Shown: positions 33,547 to 42,784 of the stretch, piece by piece
Position numbering within the stretch: the stretch's first letter is position 1
Layout: each line of letters begins with the position of its first letter
NCBI GenBank assembly: GCA_020072565.1
Contig: JAIQGI010000021.1
Span: forward strand, 62,001-126,000
From: Terriglobia bacterium
Lineage (GTDB): Bacteria; Acidobacteriota; UBA6911
Length of the DNA: 64,000 bases
Direction: 5' to 3'
Notes under the pieces: model-generated
Database searches by the model: none
What the model was told of the DNA's origin: nothing
The model's input: only the letters and a program-made list of their open reading frames with translations
Translations under genes and position numbers: made by a program

Positions 33547-34737
33547 ATGCCTTGGATTCATGCGTTTGCACTCCCAAAGACCATTCCAGCTGAGGGTGTA
33601 GAACTACTTCGACATCTGTTATCGGACCCCACCACGCCGGAAGTCGATCTGGAACAATGGCTTCGGCGGTACCCGCAGGTCGTCAACAGCAGCCCCGAAG
33701 GGATATTCCCCAAGACAACCTTTCGACTACCCGGTGAATCCGAAAAACTCTGGACTCCGGACTTGCTGTATCGCGAGGTGGGATCGGAAGCTTACGATGT
33801 GATCGAATTGAAAAAAGTCAGTATGCCCTTGCTGCGCGGACAATCGGACCTTGGAGTAAGCCGATGGTCGCCGTCGTCCCCGCCCCGCCCCTCGAGCCAG
33901 CTGACACACGCTATGGGGCAATTGGAGTTGTACCTGATGTACTCCCATGAATACAGAGAGCAATTGGAGAGAGACCATGGGCTTTGCCTCTATTTGCCAA
34001 AAGGTACCCTGGTCGGTGGCACCTCACCAAAAGACGACCATGCGTTCAGGTTCGTCCAGCATCAGTTCAGAGGAGTCCAGTTGATGACATGGACTACTAT
34101 TCTCACACGAGCGCAGGCGATGATACCGGAACGCTTAGTCATAGCGTTTCCGTGTGTGCCGTCGCCGGCAACTCCAACGTTGGAACTCGCTCTTGACAGC
34201 CGAATCAGCAGGGTTGTCAGTGAAGTATTTTATGACTGGACCGGATTTTTCTTCGAGTTTATCAACCCCATGATAGAGTGGCAGCAATTGCTGGAAAACG
34301 CGAACCGCGAAGTCAGTGAGCTCGAGGATGACGGCACGGAAGAAGGCCACAACATATTTTCGACGCAGCGCGGGCGCATCTTGGAGATTGTTTATTATAG
34401 GCTCGGAAAATATTGTCCCCGCGCAGATCTACGTCGGCTACTTGCTGCACTGCCCGATGTGGACAACTATATCAGTCGGAGATCTTTTGTTAAGCTTGGT
34501 CAGCGCATCAAAGATGGTTTCGAGGACACGCAAAAGTGGATGCAGCTGGGGCGGGAAGCCAGTTCAGTCAGCGAGCTGGAGAGCGTGATTCGCCGGGCGC
34601 TCTCCCGGCCAAAAGACAAATACACGGAGCCTTGGGCTTACTACCCAAAAACAATGACTCTCGGCTTCCTCGAGAAACATCTCCTTGAGGGTGAACTGAG
34701 TCATCTCCTGCGGATCGCGCGCTGGACGAACGAATGA
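33547..34737 (+). CDS. Shedu-like (DUF4263-type) nuclease, candidate defence protein
   Basis: 396 aa. Residues about 25-125 carry a restriction-endonuclease-like core: LEQWLRRYPQVV, then a TPDLL strand, then YDVIELKK (the E-x-K of the PD-(D/E)XK motif), and later a helix GQLELYLMYSHEY. The order FL-x-x-P, PD, ELK, QL-x-x-Y is that of Shedu proteins, single-gene phage-defence nucleases. The C-terminal 250 residues are helical and not recognised. It is a stand-alone + strand gene at the edge of a cargo block. Confidence 0.5.
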   Translation: MPWIHAFALPKTIPAEGVELLRHLLSDPTTPEVDLEQWLRRYPQVVNSSPEGIFPKTTFRLPGESEKLWTPDLLYREVGSEAYDVIELKKVSMPLLRGQSDLGVSRWSPSSPPRPSSQLTHAMGQLELYLMYSHEYREQLERDHGLCLYLPKGTLVGGTSPKDDHAFRFVQHQFRGVQLMTWTTILTRAQAMIPERLVIAFPCVPSPATPTLELALDSRISRVVSEVFYDWTGFFFEFINPMIEWQQLLENANREVSELEDDGTEEGHNIFSTQRGRILEIVYYRLGKYCPRADLRRLLAALPDVDNYISRRSFVKLGQRIKDGFEDTQKWMQLGREASSVSELESVIRRALSRPKDKYTEPWAYYPKTMTLGFLEKHLLEGELSHLLRIARWTNE

Positions 34738-34907
34738 TCAGCCGTTACTTGCGTCTGAAAAACTCAAAGGGAAAACAACAAGACCCAGGGAGCTTCTTCT
34801 ATGATATATAAGTTGTCGGTCATGCGCTTCCGCGGCTATGCTCCGTTTTCGCTTTCCAAGACTAAGCCGCAATATATCGATCTCACTCATTGTACCCGAG
34901 GTGTCCA

Positions 34908-35735
34908 ATGAAAAAAAACCTGTGGTTTTGGCTCACCCTATTCGCTTCTCTCTTGTCCTTTGTACTCTCCGTGACTCGAGTAATCCTCCTGACCCCCGAC
35001 GGACTCTCGCAACTATCGTCATTGACGTTCATTTTACTTGCAACTCTCACCCCTTGGCTAGTGCGAGTTGTCTATATAACGGAAACTCTGCGCGTTCGAT
35101 CGCAGGACCAGATGGTTAATGAAGTGTTTTCGGTTACGCCAAAGGGGCCTAGACAATACTGTCAGATAGCAAAAGAATTGCTCACAGTGATGAGGGATCA
35201 GTATCAAGCGCTCTGTGAAGATGGCAGGGCAAGTATTAAAGGTCATCTTGAGAGCATCAATTTGTACACATCGTTCTTTCGCACGTCACGAGCAAGGAAC
35301 AACATTATACTTGCAACAAGTATGATAAGGACCTCTTCGTGGAATTGCGATCTGTATGAGTTGAACAAGAGGTTTCTTGAGCACGGGGGGAAAATACGGC
35401 GTATATTTATCTATGAATCGGAAGAACAAAGATGTGAATCCAATGTTGAGGCGATGCGCCAGTACGCCTTTTGTAAGAACTCGCCTAGTCTGGAGTTGTT
35501 TCTTTACGATCTAAAAAAGGCGCAAGATGCAATTCTTATGAATACGATTGTTGATTTTATAATAGATTGCAATCACAATATAGCTGTACAATTCGCGGTC
35601 TCATCAGGTCAAATCGCCGGTGGCACCCTTCTTGCAAATACAATGGAAGTTAAGGCTCTGATAAAATTGCATGCGGTGCTCCAAGCAGATTCTATCGCGG
35701 TTTCGTTAGATCAAAGCAAAAAAGCATCCAATTGA
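34908..35735 (+). CDS. Two-helix membrane protein with large cytoplasmic domain
   Basis: 275 aa from the ATG at 34908 (GAGGTG upstream). Two transmembrane helices (about 3-23 and 35-57) are followed by a soluble domain with NNIILATSMIRTSSWNCDLYELNKRFLEHGGKIRRIFIYESEE (in parts). The pattern of a helix, then -x-GG/HG-x-K-x-x-R-x-FI is shared with the membrane protein at 39979-41019, so the two are probably distant paralogues. Base composition is clearly more AT-rich than the neighbours, a sign of transfer. Function unknown. Confidence 0.6.
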   Translation: MKKNLWFWLTLFASLLSFVLSVTRVILLTPDGLSQLSSLTFILLATLTPWLVRVVYITETLRVRSQDQMVNEVFSVTPKGPRQYCQIAKELLTVMRDQYQALCEDGRASIKGHLESINLYTSFFRTSRARNNIILATSMIRTSSWNCDLYELNKRFLEHGGKIRRIFIYESEEQRCESNVEAMRQYAFCKNSPSLELFLYDLKKAQDAILMNTIVDFIIDCNHNIAVQFAVSSGQIAGGTLLANTMEVKALIKLHAVLQADSIAVSLDQSKKASN

Positions 35736-35829
35736 CTCTTTTGCGCGCGTGTTTTTAAACGCGGCGCATCGCGGCCGCAATTTCCTCGGGTTGGCCCATT
35801 CGTCCATGTAGATCGATCTGCGTAACAAT

Positions 35830-36081
35830 TTGGCGCGCGCCAAACGCTCCAAGAAGTCCCCAGAAGAGATCATTCAGCTGTTCACCCCATACTCAGAGGC
35901 AAGCGAAATTGGCCGGAAAAGCGCTGAATGGAAGCAGTACTCGCAGCCTGCCGATAAGCGGAACCGCGACCTCTTGGTTCAAAGACTTTCCCAAATGGAC
36001 CCGAAAGACCAGCCCACGAGGGCCGTCTCGTCCCGCAAACGGTATGTCGCTGTGCTTCCCCTACCAGAATACGGAGCGTAG
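35830..36081 (+). CDS. Possible small ORF or gene remnant
   Basis: 83 aa with a TTG start and no clear ribosome site. Sequence is basic and hydrophilic (ARAKRSKKSPEEIIQLF...) and the last 20 nt overlap the end of livF on the other strand. It could be the tail of a lost gene. The remaining sequence between 35736 and 36060 shows nothing else. Confidence 0.25.
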   Translation: MARAKRSKKSPEEIIQLFTPYSEASEIGRKSAEWKQYSQPADKRNRDLLVQRLSQMDPKDQPTRAVSSRKRYVAVLPLPEYGA

Positions 36082-36786
36082 TCGCTCAGCATTCCTTACA
36101 AGTTCGGACGCCAGTCCTGAATAAGTCACCTCGCCGCAACGGATAACGTATGCGCGTGATGCGATAGCCAGCACTTCGCGGACCTTCTGCTCGACTATCA
36201 ATACGGCGGTGCCCAACGAGCGACTTAACGACTGGATTTTTCTAATCGCCTCGCTCGCAGCTGGCGGTGACAATCCCAAAGAGGGCTCGTCCAAGAGCAG
36301 TACCCGCGGAGACAGGACCAACGCCATTCCAAGAGCCAGCATCTGCTTCTCGCCGCCAGACAAAGTGCCGGCTCTCTGGTCCGCCCGGGCACCGATCACC
36401 GGAAATGAACTAACCACGCTCTCAATCGCCTCGTGCATTCGCCTTCCATCACGTATCGTGATAGCAGCAAGCTCCAAGTTCTCGCGCACAGTTAAACCTG
36501 TAAACACCCTGCCGCCCTGAGGAACATATACACACCCAAGACGCAGAAGCTCCCTGGGGCTGAACCCGCGCCCCTGCTGGCCCAGGATGAATAGGCTACC
36601 GTTGTTTGCCGGAATCAAACCAAAAATCGCTTTTAACAACGTCGACTTGCCCGCCCCATTGTGGCCCACAATGGCGACGACTTCCGAGGCCGCAAGGCCG
36701 ACCGACACGCCATGCAGCACCTCCTTTCCCCCATAGCCGCAAACGAGGTCACGCACATCAAGAACTGGTCCGTTGGAGCTAGGCAA
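36061..36786 (-). CDS. livF: Branched-chain amino acid-type ABC transporter ATPase
   Basis: 241 aa from a TTG at 36786, which overlaps the livG stop and has GGAGA 7 nt upstream. Walker A GHNGAGKST, a Q-loop (VYVPQGGRVF, typical of LivF), signature LSGGEKQ and Walker B VLLLDEP are all intact. LivF and LivG form the nucleotide-binding pair that powers the LivH/LivM channel at the inner membrane. It is the last gene of the seven-gene operon. Confidence 0.92.
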   Translation of the reverse strand: MPSSNGPVLDVRDLVCGYGGKEVLHGVSVGLAASEVVAIVGHNGAGKSTLLKAIFGLIPANNGSLFILGQQGRGFSPRELLRLGCVYVPQGGRVFTGLTVRENLELAAITIRDGRRMHEAIESVVSSFPVIGARADQRAGTLSGGEKQMLALGMALVLSPRVLLLDEPSLGLSPPAASEAIRKIQSLSRSLGTAVLIVEQKVREVLAIASRAYVIRCGEVTYSGLASELVRNAERLRSVFW

Positions 36787-37525
36787 GGTAGGTCTCCACG
36801 ATATCTGGTCGGTCCAACACCTCTCCTGGTGCACCCGAGGCGATTACCCTGCCCTCGTCCATCACCACCACGGAATCCGCAACTCGCCTTACTGTCTCGA
36901 TATCATGTTCAATAAATACCAGCGTCTTCCCCAGCTCACGCAGGCGAAGCAAAAGGCGCACAATGCGCTCCCTCATCTCAGGATCGACTCCCGCAACCGG
37001 CTCATCAAGCAATAACACCCCAGCATTGCCAGCAAGGCAGGATGCAAATGTCAAGAGCTTTTGCTGACCATATGAAAGATCCCTGGCCCGCGCCCTCCCC
37101 AAACCGTCCAAGCCGACCAGGTCCAGAATGCGCTCGTGAACACTAAGCCCCCCGCCCGCCCACTCGCCACTCTCCCAGCACGGCACCCCCGCCGGGCCCC
37201 CGCTTCTTCCAGAGCCCGATTCTGACAGGAGCATGTTCTCCTTGACGCTCATTTCACGAATAAGTCGAACATCCTGAAATGTTCGTCGTATCCCAAAGGC
37301 CGCAATCTTGTGGGGCGCCAGGCGCGTTACATCTACACCAGCGAAGCGCACCCGACCAGAGTCCGGACGCAGAAATCCTGTCATTACGTTTAAGAGAGTA
37401 GTCTTGCCTGCCCCATTAGGCCCGATTATTCCCACGGCACCTCTCGACGGAAAGGCCAGAGACACGCTCGCTAAAGCCACGGACCCATCAAAAGACTTGC
37501 AGATCTGGACACACTCAAAACTCAC
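36779..37525 (-). CDS. livG: Branched-chain amino acid-type ABC transporter ATPase
   Basis: 248 aa, GTG start overlapping the livM stop (GTGA). Walker A GPNGAGKTT, signature LSYGQQK (the LivG form) and Walker B VLLLDEPVAGVDPE are intact, and IRRTFQDVRLI is the Q-loop. There is an unusual Gly/Ser-rich insertion after SESGSGRSGGPAGV. Partner of LivF. Confidence 0.92.
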   Translation of the reverse strand: MSFECVQICKSFDGSVALASVSLAFPSRGAVGIIGPNGAGKTTLLNVMTGFLRPDSGRVRFAGVDVTRLAPHKIAAFGIRRTFQDVRLIREMSVKENMLLSESGSGRSGGPAGVPCWESGEWAGGGLSVHERILDLVGLDGLGRARARDLSYGQQKLLTFASCLAGNAGVLLLDEPVAGVDPEMRERIVRLLLRLRELGKTLVFIEHDIETVRRVADSVVVMDEGRVIASGAPGEVLDRPDIVETYLA

Positions 37526-38403
37526 TGGATCCTACTCCCAAAACCAAATGTGCCCCGGAAACCCCGAGGCCGCCACAACATGAGCACTATCAACAGAAGG
37601 CCGTAAATGATCTGCCGCAAATTCGCGGCAACGGCACTCGGTAGGCCCAAAAAGCGCAAAGCTTCGGGAAGGCTGACAAGAACGCATGCCCCTACCACTG
37701 GGCCAGAAATGCTGCCTGCGCCGCCGACAATTACGATTGAAATAATGAAAATCGATTCGCTTAGCGAAAAACTGCTGGGGTCTATGAAGCTAAAATATGC
37801 GGCATAAACACACCCAGCCAACGATGCCAGGCTCGCGCTAATAGCAGTAATTACAATTTTGTACGAGGCAACATTGATACCTAACGACTCCGTAAACACC
37901 TCGTCCTCCCGAATGGCACGCAACACTCTTCCCGTGGAGCCCGACACAATCAGCCACGAGACTGCAATAACCATTAGGGCTGTCGCTCCAGTCAACACAA
38001 GGTAACCCGCCTTCGTCGTTACGACCCAGTTACCCACTGAAGCTTGGGCTATGTCGGTAAATCCCATGGGGCCGCCCGTCACGGATACTAGATTGTTAAA
38101 GACCGAAACCAAAACCACCTGAAGGGCAAGCGTTGTGATCGCGAAGTAATCAAGCCGTATCCGAAGACTAGGGTACCCAATTAGTGCACCTAGCAGTGAG
38201 CTGATCATCATTGCGAAAAACGTCGCAGTTAGAAAGTTGACATGAACTCGTGTAGCCAGTAGGGCGTATGAGTAAGCACCCACACCAAAAAAGGCAGCGT
38301 GCGCGAGTGACAACATGCCGGTATAGCCAGCCATCAGATCGAGCGAGACCGACAGTATGATGAAGATTCCAATGACGATGGCGATATGAAGAAAATAGTC
38401 CAC
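37522..38403 (-). CDS. livM: Branched-chain amino acid-type ABC transporter permease
   Basis: 293 aa from the GTG at 38403, preceded by AGGGGA; an earlier GTG at 38427 overlaps livH. About nine hydrophobic helices. Typical LivM features are the second helix followed by GYTGMLSLAHAAFFGVGAY and the cytoplasmic loop LRAIREDEVFTESLGINV that contacts the ATPase. Forms the channel with LivH. Confidence 0.9.
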   Translation of the reverse strand: MDYFLHIAIVIGIFIILSVSLDLMAGYTGMLSLAHAAFFGVGAYSYALLATRVHVNFLTATFFAMMISSLLGALIGYPSLRIRLDYFAITTLALQVVLVSVFNNLVSVTGGPMGFTDIAQASVGNWVVTTKAGYLVLTGATALMVIAVSWLIVSGSTGRVLRAIREDEVFTESLGINVASYKIVITAISASLASLAGCVYAAYFSFIDPSSFSLSESIFIISIVIVGGAGSISGPVVGACVLVSLPEALRFLGLPSAVAANLRQIIYGLLLIVLMLWRPRGFRGTFGFGSRIQ

Positions 38404-38414
38404 GGCCGTTCCCC

Positions 38415-39293
38415 TTAAAGACTCCACTTCGCGGGCCGCCTTCGTGCCAGACCCTCTGGTCTAATCAGGAGCAATGCAAGAAGCAATGCATAAACCACCG
38501 CCTCCTGCCACTCAGAGCTTAGCACCCATACCGCAGCCTGTTGTAGCACGCCGATTGCGATGGAGGCTAAAATCGTTCCGGACCGGCTTCCGATGCCTCC
38601 CACTATCACCGCAACGACGGCCAAGAGCAGTGGAGTCATTCCCATTGTCGGGGTGAGATTCACCTCCAGTGCAAACAGCAGCCCCGCGATTCCTGCAAGA
38701 AAAGAACCAATAACCGATGCGGCCAGTAGGACATGTGCGGAGTCAATGCCAATGATGATCGCAAGCTCAGGATTGTCTGCAACGGCTCGTAGCAATTTGC
38801 CGTACCGAGTCCAATGCAGGATCGCACATAGAACGCCAAGGACGACGACAGAGAGAGCAATTGTTGTCACTTGAAGTCCAGTAAGGCGGCCTCCGAGGAT
38901 TTCGATTGGCATGATGGAGGGCTTCCATTGAATCCTCTTGGTATCGTCCCCAAATCCGAGAGCAAGTGCATGTTGAATGACAATATACGCACCCATCGAT
39001 GCGATTAGCATAACCAAGCCCGTGGCGCCCCTTACGCGAAGCGGGCGATAAGCAACCAGCTCGAGCACTGCTCCGAGACCTGCCGCAATTAAGGGAGCTG
39101 CAGAAAACGCAAACCATGCAGGCATAGAGAGCAATTGTACGAGAAGGAAGGCTGTATACCCACCAAAGGCGAAAATGGCGCCGTGAGCGAAGTGGAAGAA
39201 CCGTCCGCATCCATAGATCAGGCCGAACCCGACACTCAGGAGCGCCAGGTGCGACGCAGCAATGAGCGCGTTCGCGACAAGCTGGGATATCAT
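38415..39293 (-). CDS. livH: Branched-chain amino acid-type ABC transporter permease
   Basis: 292 aa from the ATG at 39293, which overlaps the stop of the upstream methyltransferase gene (ATGA). Eight or so membrane helices; GLIYGCGRFFHFAHGAIFAFGGY and the loop LLRAVADNPELAIIIGIDS are characteristic LivH segments. A longer frame to 39449 runs inside the methyltransferase and is not needed. Confidence 0.9.
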   Translation of the reverse strand: MISQLVANALIAASHLALLSVGFGLIYGCGRFFHFAHGAIFAFGGYTAFLLVQLLSMPAWFAFSAAPLIAAGLGAVLELVAYRPLRVRGATGLVMLIASMGAYIVIQHALALGFGDDTKRIQWKPSIMPIEILGGRLTGLQVTTIALSVVVLGVLCAILHWTRYGKLLRAVADNPELAIIIGIDSAHVLLAASVIGSFLAGIAGLLFALEVNLTPTMGMTPLLLAVVAVIVGGIGSRSGTILASIAIGVLQQAAVWVLSSEWQEAVVYALLLALLLIRPEGLARRRPAKWSL

Positions 39294-39979
39294 TTGCGCT
39301 CCGGTCGCTTTGCGACCAGATAGAAACCAACCACGGGATCGGGCCTGCCCTGTACGAGTTCGACCTCCTCGAATTCCTGGATAGTGGCAGCCTCTAGGCC
39401 GGAAGACCGGCAAAGATTTAAGATCTCCTCGCGGTCGCGAAACCGCCACGGAATACCCTTGGTGACCTCATAACATCGCTCGCAGAGCTTACTGCCCTTC
39501 CCATAGTGGCGATCCCTCACCGAAACGAACGAAGCCACGACACGACCTTCCCGGCGAACTATCGCACCCATGGTACGCATAATCCTCAGCACTTCGGCAT
39601 CCGAGAACAGGTGCAAGAAATAATTGGCAAACGCGACGTGGTAGCGATTCGTATCGGCCTCATGACCGTACTGAAAAATATCCGCATTGATTATACGCAA
39701 ACCTGGAATCTTCCGCCGCGCGGTTTCAATGGCAGACGGGGATGCATCCAGGCCGCTAAGCTCAAGGTGGGCGAATACCGATCGGAAGAGTTCTAGATCC
39801 CTACCGTAACCGCATCCAATGTCAATAACCCTTCCTCTAAGTCCATCCGCTTTTGAGATCTCCGTTAAGGCCATGTGCGCAACCAAACTCGGTAGAGAAC
39901 CCCAACGCTGACCTTGCAATTCATAGATTGCGGTCCATCGCAAGATTCTGTCGCGCGCCGACGGAAACGAGTTAGGCAT
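39290..39979 (-). CDS. Class I SAM-dependent methyltransferase embedded in the liv operon
   Basis: 229 aa. Motif I is RVIDIGCGYGRD (residues about 50-61), followed by an acidic end of strand 2 (SGLDASPSAIETAR), motif III-like RIINADIF and a motif IV region RYHVAFANYFLHLF. This is a small-molecule-type fold resembling thiopurine or tellurite methyltransferases. Both ends overlap neighbours through ATGA, so it is tightly coupled to the upstream membrane protein and to livH. It may modify the transported solute; the substrate is unknown. Confidence 0.85.
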   Translation of the reverse strand: MPNSFPSARDRILRWTAIYELQGQRWGSLPSLVAHMALTEISKADGLRGRVIDIGCGYGRDLELFRSVFAHLELSGLDASPSAIETARRKIPGLRIINADIFQYGHEADTNRYHVAFANYFLHLFSDAEVLRIMRTMGAIVRREGRVVASFVSVRDRHYGKGSKLCERCYEVTKGIPWRFRDREEILNLCRSSGLEAATIQEFEEVELVQGRPDPVVGFYLVAKRPERK

Positions 39980-41019
39980 CAGTATTTCAACCTCGTGATG
40001 TGCTGCCCGATAGCCTGTTTTTCTGCCAAATATGATGCATCGGCCAGCTTCTCGAATTGATCGATCTTTTTCCGGTGGGTTGCAATCAACAACTCCGGCC
40101 TATCCCCAGCAACGACATTGTTCGGATTCTTGAATACCCGCAAAGCGGGCTGGAACAAGGCCGGATCTTTTTGAATTGTCTGGAGCTCGAAGAAATCGTA
40201 GTGGTATACACTCTGATTTAATCCCGAGACCCTTCCCAGCATCAAAATCTTGTCATCGATGAGTGCGAAGTCCTTAAGTAGCGCATCCTTGAGTTCTGGC
40301 TGCAGATCGAAATCGTCGACGATAATAAAATAGATCATAAAGCCTTCGGTCATCTGGCGGGTCACAATACTCAAAAAGCGGTCGCAGTCTTCCCTAACGG
40401 AATAGTCTGATTTGTGTAGAATGAATGTGCGCTTAACCTTTACACCGTGGGCAATAAGTTTTCGGACCTGCAAATCCTTGTAGTCCAGGAGTTCCTTGTT
40501 GCTGTCTATGGGGTTGAGTTCATCCCAATACTTGAGTGGTACCAGACTAGTGCACTCAACGCTGTCATGGGCGAAGTCGTAGAGATTGGCGCAGACCGAC
40601 CAGTAATTTGATTGAATCGTGACGACACCGTTTTGGAGCTTGGCCATGCAGACGGCCCAGTCCTGCAATAAATAAGTTAGGAACGCGCGGCTAACAACCG
40701 AGCTGTCGCGGCATTGTTCAAGCGCAGCCATAAATTGAGATTGGCGGCTATATTGGAGCTCACGGGAACGCATGTCCATAAAAAGGGTGACGATCTGGAT
40801 CGCGCAAGAGAAGGCAATGCTCACGAACGGTATAAGGATAACCGTCACAAGGAACCACATGGAGACATACTTAGTCCTCCACTCGTCAGCGGAAAGGATG
40901 TTACCGAGAAAAGAGAGAGTCGCAATCGCATAAAGAATGACGATGGACCATACAGCGAACCGCTGGTGGGGCGATAGTCTAATTGCAAAGATTTTGTTCA
41001 ATCCGCTACGAAAGGACAT
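39979..41019 (-). CDS. Two-helix membrane protein embedded in the liv operon
   Basis: 346 aa from the ATG at 41019 (GAGGG 7 nt upstream). Two transmembrane helices (about 22-42 and 55-80), then a 260-residue cytoplasmic domain with LQVRKLIAHGVKVKRTFILHKSD and YFIIVDDFDLQPELKDALLKDFALIDDKIL (in parts). The HG-x-K-x-K-R-x-FI segment resembles the protein at 34908-35735. It sits between the binding-protein gene (4-10 nt away) and the methyltransferase (ATGA overlap), so it works with the transporter. It could be a sensor or regulator of uptake; no family is recognised. Confidence 0.65.
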   Translation of the reverse strand: MSFRSGLNKIFAIRLSPHQRFAVWSIVILYAIATLSFLGNILSADEWRTKYVSMWFLVTVILIPFVSIAFSCAIQIVTLFMDMRSRELQYSRQSQFMAALEQCRDSSVVSRAFLTYLLQDWAVCMAKLQNGVVTIQSNYWSVCANLYDFAHDSVECTSLVPLKYWDELNPIDSNKELLDYKDLQVRKLIAHGVKVKRTFILHKSDYSVREDCDRFLSIVTRQMTEGFMIYFIIVDDFDLQPELKDALLKDFALIDDKILMLGRVSGLNQSVYHYDFFELQTIQKDPALFQPALRVFKNPNNVVAGDRPELLIATHRKKIDQFEKLADASYLAEKQAIGQHITRLKY

Positions 41020-41029
41020 GGCCACGCCC

Positions 41030-42181
41030 TCATTTTTGCCTTGGGGGATTGGATTCGGTGAATGGAGTGAAGTGGGCGTCCTTGATCGTCATGAATCTGG
41101 CGGCCTTGATGGGATCGCCGTTTTGGTCAATGCTTGTTTTACCCGCCACTCCCGGGAAGTCGCGGATCTCGTACAAAGCTTGCTTGACGCTGTCGGCGTC
41201 TGTGCCCCGTTTCCGCATCGCTTCAACGATGATCATCAGCGCATCGTAACCATGTGCGGACCAGACATCAGGATCTTTGCCGAATCTGCTCTTGAACGTG
41301 CTTATGAATTCATTGATTTTGGGGTCTAGCGATTCGGCGTCAAATATGGCGGACGAGTAGATTGTGCCTTCAACAGCCTTCCCTCCCGTGACGAGCGTCT
41401 CAGTGTCCTGGAAATTTACCGTCGATAGGAATTGTACCTCCAGTCCGAGTTCTCGGGCTTGCCGGACTATGGTGCCGAGCTCTTTGCCGTAGCCGACGAT
41501 AAAAACACACTTGGGACTCCGGCCTTTGATTTTTGTGAGTATTGTGCGATAGTCTCCAGATCCTTGGCTGTATTTGTCGTTCAGCAGAACTCTGCCGCCT
41601 TGATTTACATACGTCTTCAGGAAAACGTCGTTCAGCCCGTTTCCATAATCGTTGTTAATCGTCAGGATCGCGGCTGTAGAAAACCCGTGCTCAACAGCAA
41701 ACTGAGCCACTAAGCGCCCCTCCAGCTCATCTGAGGGATAATTACGGAAGATGTAGTCGCCCGCCGTCGTCAATTTGGGTGAGCTCGATGCAGGCGAGAA
41801 CAGGATTACTCTTGAGCGTTCGGCAATGGGGGCGATCGCAAGCGTAACGCTGGATGGCACGGCGCCTATGATGACCTGAACGTGGGCCATCGAGATCAAC
41901 TTCTGTGCTGCGGCGACGCCTTGTTTGGGCTCGCCCTTATCGTCCTCATACAAGATTGACAAGCGCCGCCCATTAACGCCCCCCGATCGATTCTCCTTGT
42001 CGACCGCCAACTCGATTCCTTGCTGAACGGCCACCCCGTACGACGCTACATCTCCCGTTAGTGGGAGTATGGCCCCCACCTGGATTTCAGAGGCAGTCCG
42101 CGGTTTCCAGTGGACGATCGCGAAAATTCCGGCGATCGCGGCAACCACAACCGCAATTCCGATCCACACTTTCGTATACAT
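41030..42181 (-). CDS. Periplasmic binding protein of the branched-chain amino acid type
   Basis: 383 aa, ATG with GGAGG upstream. An N-terminal hydrophobic helix (about 5-24) without a lipobox cysteine anchors or exports it. The mature part is a Peripla_BP_6 (LivJ/LivK) protein: VGAILPLTGDVASYGVAVQQGIELAVDKEN, then VQVIIGAVPSSVTLAIAPIAE and DYGNGLNDVF (in parts). First gene of the operon, so it delivers the ligand to LivH/LivM. Ligands of this class range from amino acids to amides, urea and aromatic acids; not predictable here. Confidence 0.88.
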   Translation of the reverse strand: MYTKVWIGIAVVVAAIAGIFAIVHWKPRTASEIQVGAILPLTGDVASYGVAVQQGIELAVDKENRSGGVNGRRLSILYEDDKGEPKQGVAAAQKLISMAHVQVIIGAVPSSVTLAIAPIAERSRVILFSPASSSPKLTTAGDYIFRNYPSDELEGRLVAQFAVEHGFSTAAILTINNDYGNGLNDVFLKTYVNQGGRVLLNDKYSQGSGDYRTILTKIKGRSPKCVFIVGYGKELGTIVRQARELGLEVQFLSTVNFQDTETLVTGGKAVEGTIYSSAIFDAESLDPKINEFISTFKSRFGKDPDVWSAHGYDALMIIVEAMRKRGTDADSVKQALYEIRDFPGVAGKTSIDQNGDPIKAARFMTIKDAHFTPFTESNPPRQK

Positions 42182-42784
42182 CGTCGCCTCCGTGTCTTAC
42201 GGTCGCGCCCGTTTTGTTCAGCTTTCGACTGATAGTCGAAATTTGCTGCGTTTCCGGATCGCAGCCGGGTGTGACTTTTAGCCTGCTTCTGATTTGGGAT
42301 GTGAATCAACTTTTTCGGGCCTCTCGGACTACTCCTGCGCCCGAAAATGTCCGCAACGACGCATCTTACACCAAAATCGCGTCGTGGGTGCGGAATTTGC
42401 ACACCTCGGCTTTGCGGAATGTCAGTCAGCTTCGTCGGCTCAAATAACCCCCTCGTGCTTTGAAATCGCAAACCCTAGTTGCGGGGGACATCCGCGAGGA
42501 ACGGGATAGTAATCCGAGGCGGTCAAAAAGCTTACCAATTGCCTCAGGCGGTTGGGTGGAGGCAAGTATTCGCATGTGGCGGATGTTGACACTGTTTCTG
42601 TGGGCTGTGACAGGGGAACCGCAGGTACGATGGCCTGCGGGTTTTGCTGCGGTGGTTTGGTGCGGGTTGGTGGTGGAAATTATTGCGCTCGGCCAGTTTG
42701 GTTCGTGGACCTCATTTCGATCATGAGTGCGATTGCCCACTCTGCGGTGGGCCAGAGTTTTGATCTGGCTGCCCACTTGCATCC
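42182..42784. other. Intergenic region between liv operon and element block C
   Basis: 600 bases. Besides the inverted repeat at 42223-42241 I see no gene. Overlapping short frames on both strands look random. This is the right edge of the 33.5-42.2 kb cargo block; no direct repeat matching the left edge was found by eye. Confidence 0.45.
42223..42241. promoter_or_regulatory. Perfect inverted repeat upstream of the transporter operon
   Basis: TTTCGACT-GAT-AGTCGAAA, 8-bp arms with a 3-nt centre, 41 nt before the binding-protein start. It may be an operator for the transporter operon or a leader hairpin. Confidence 0.5.
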
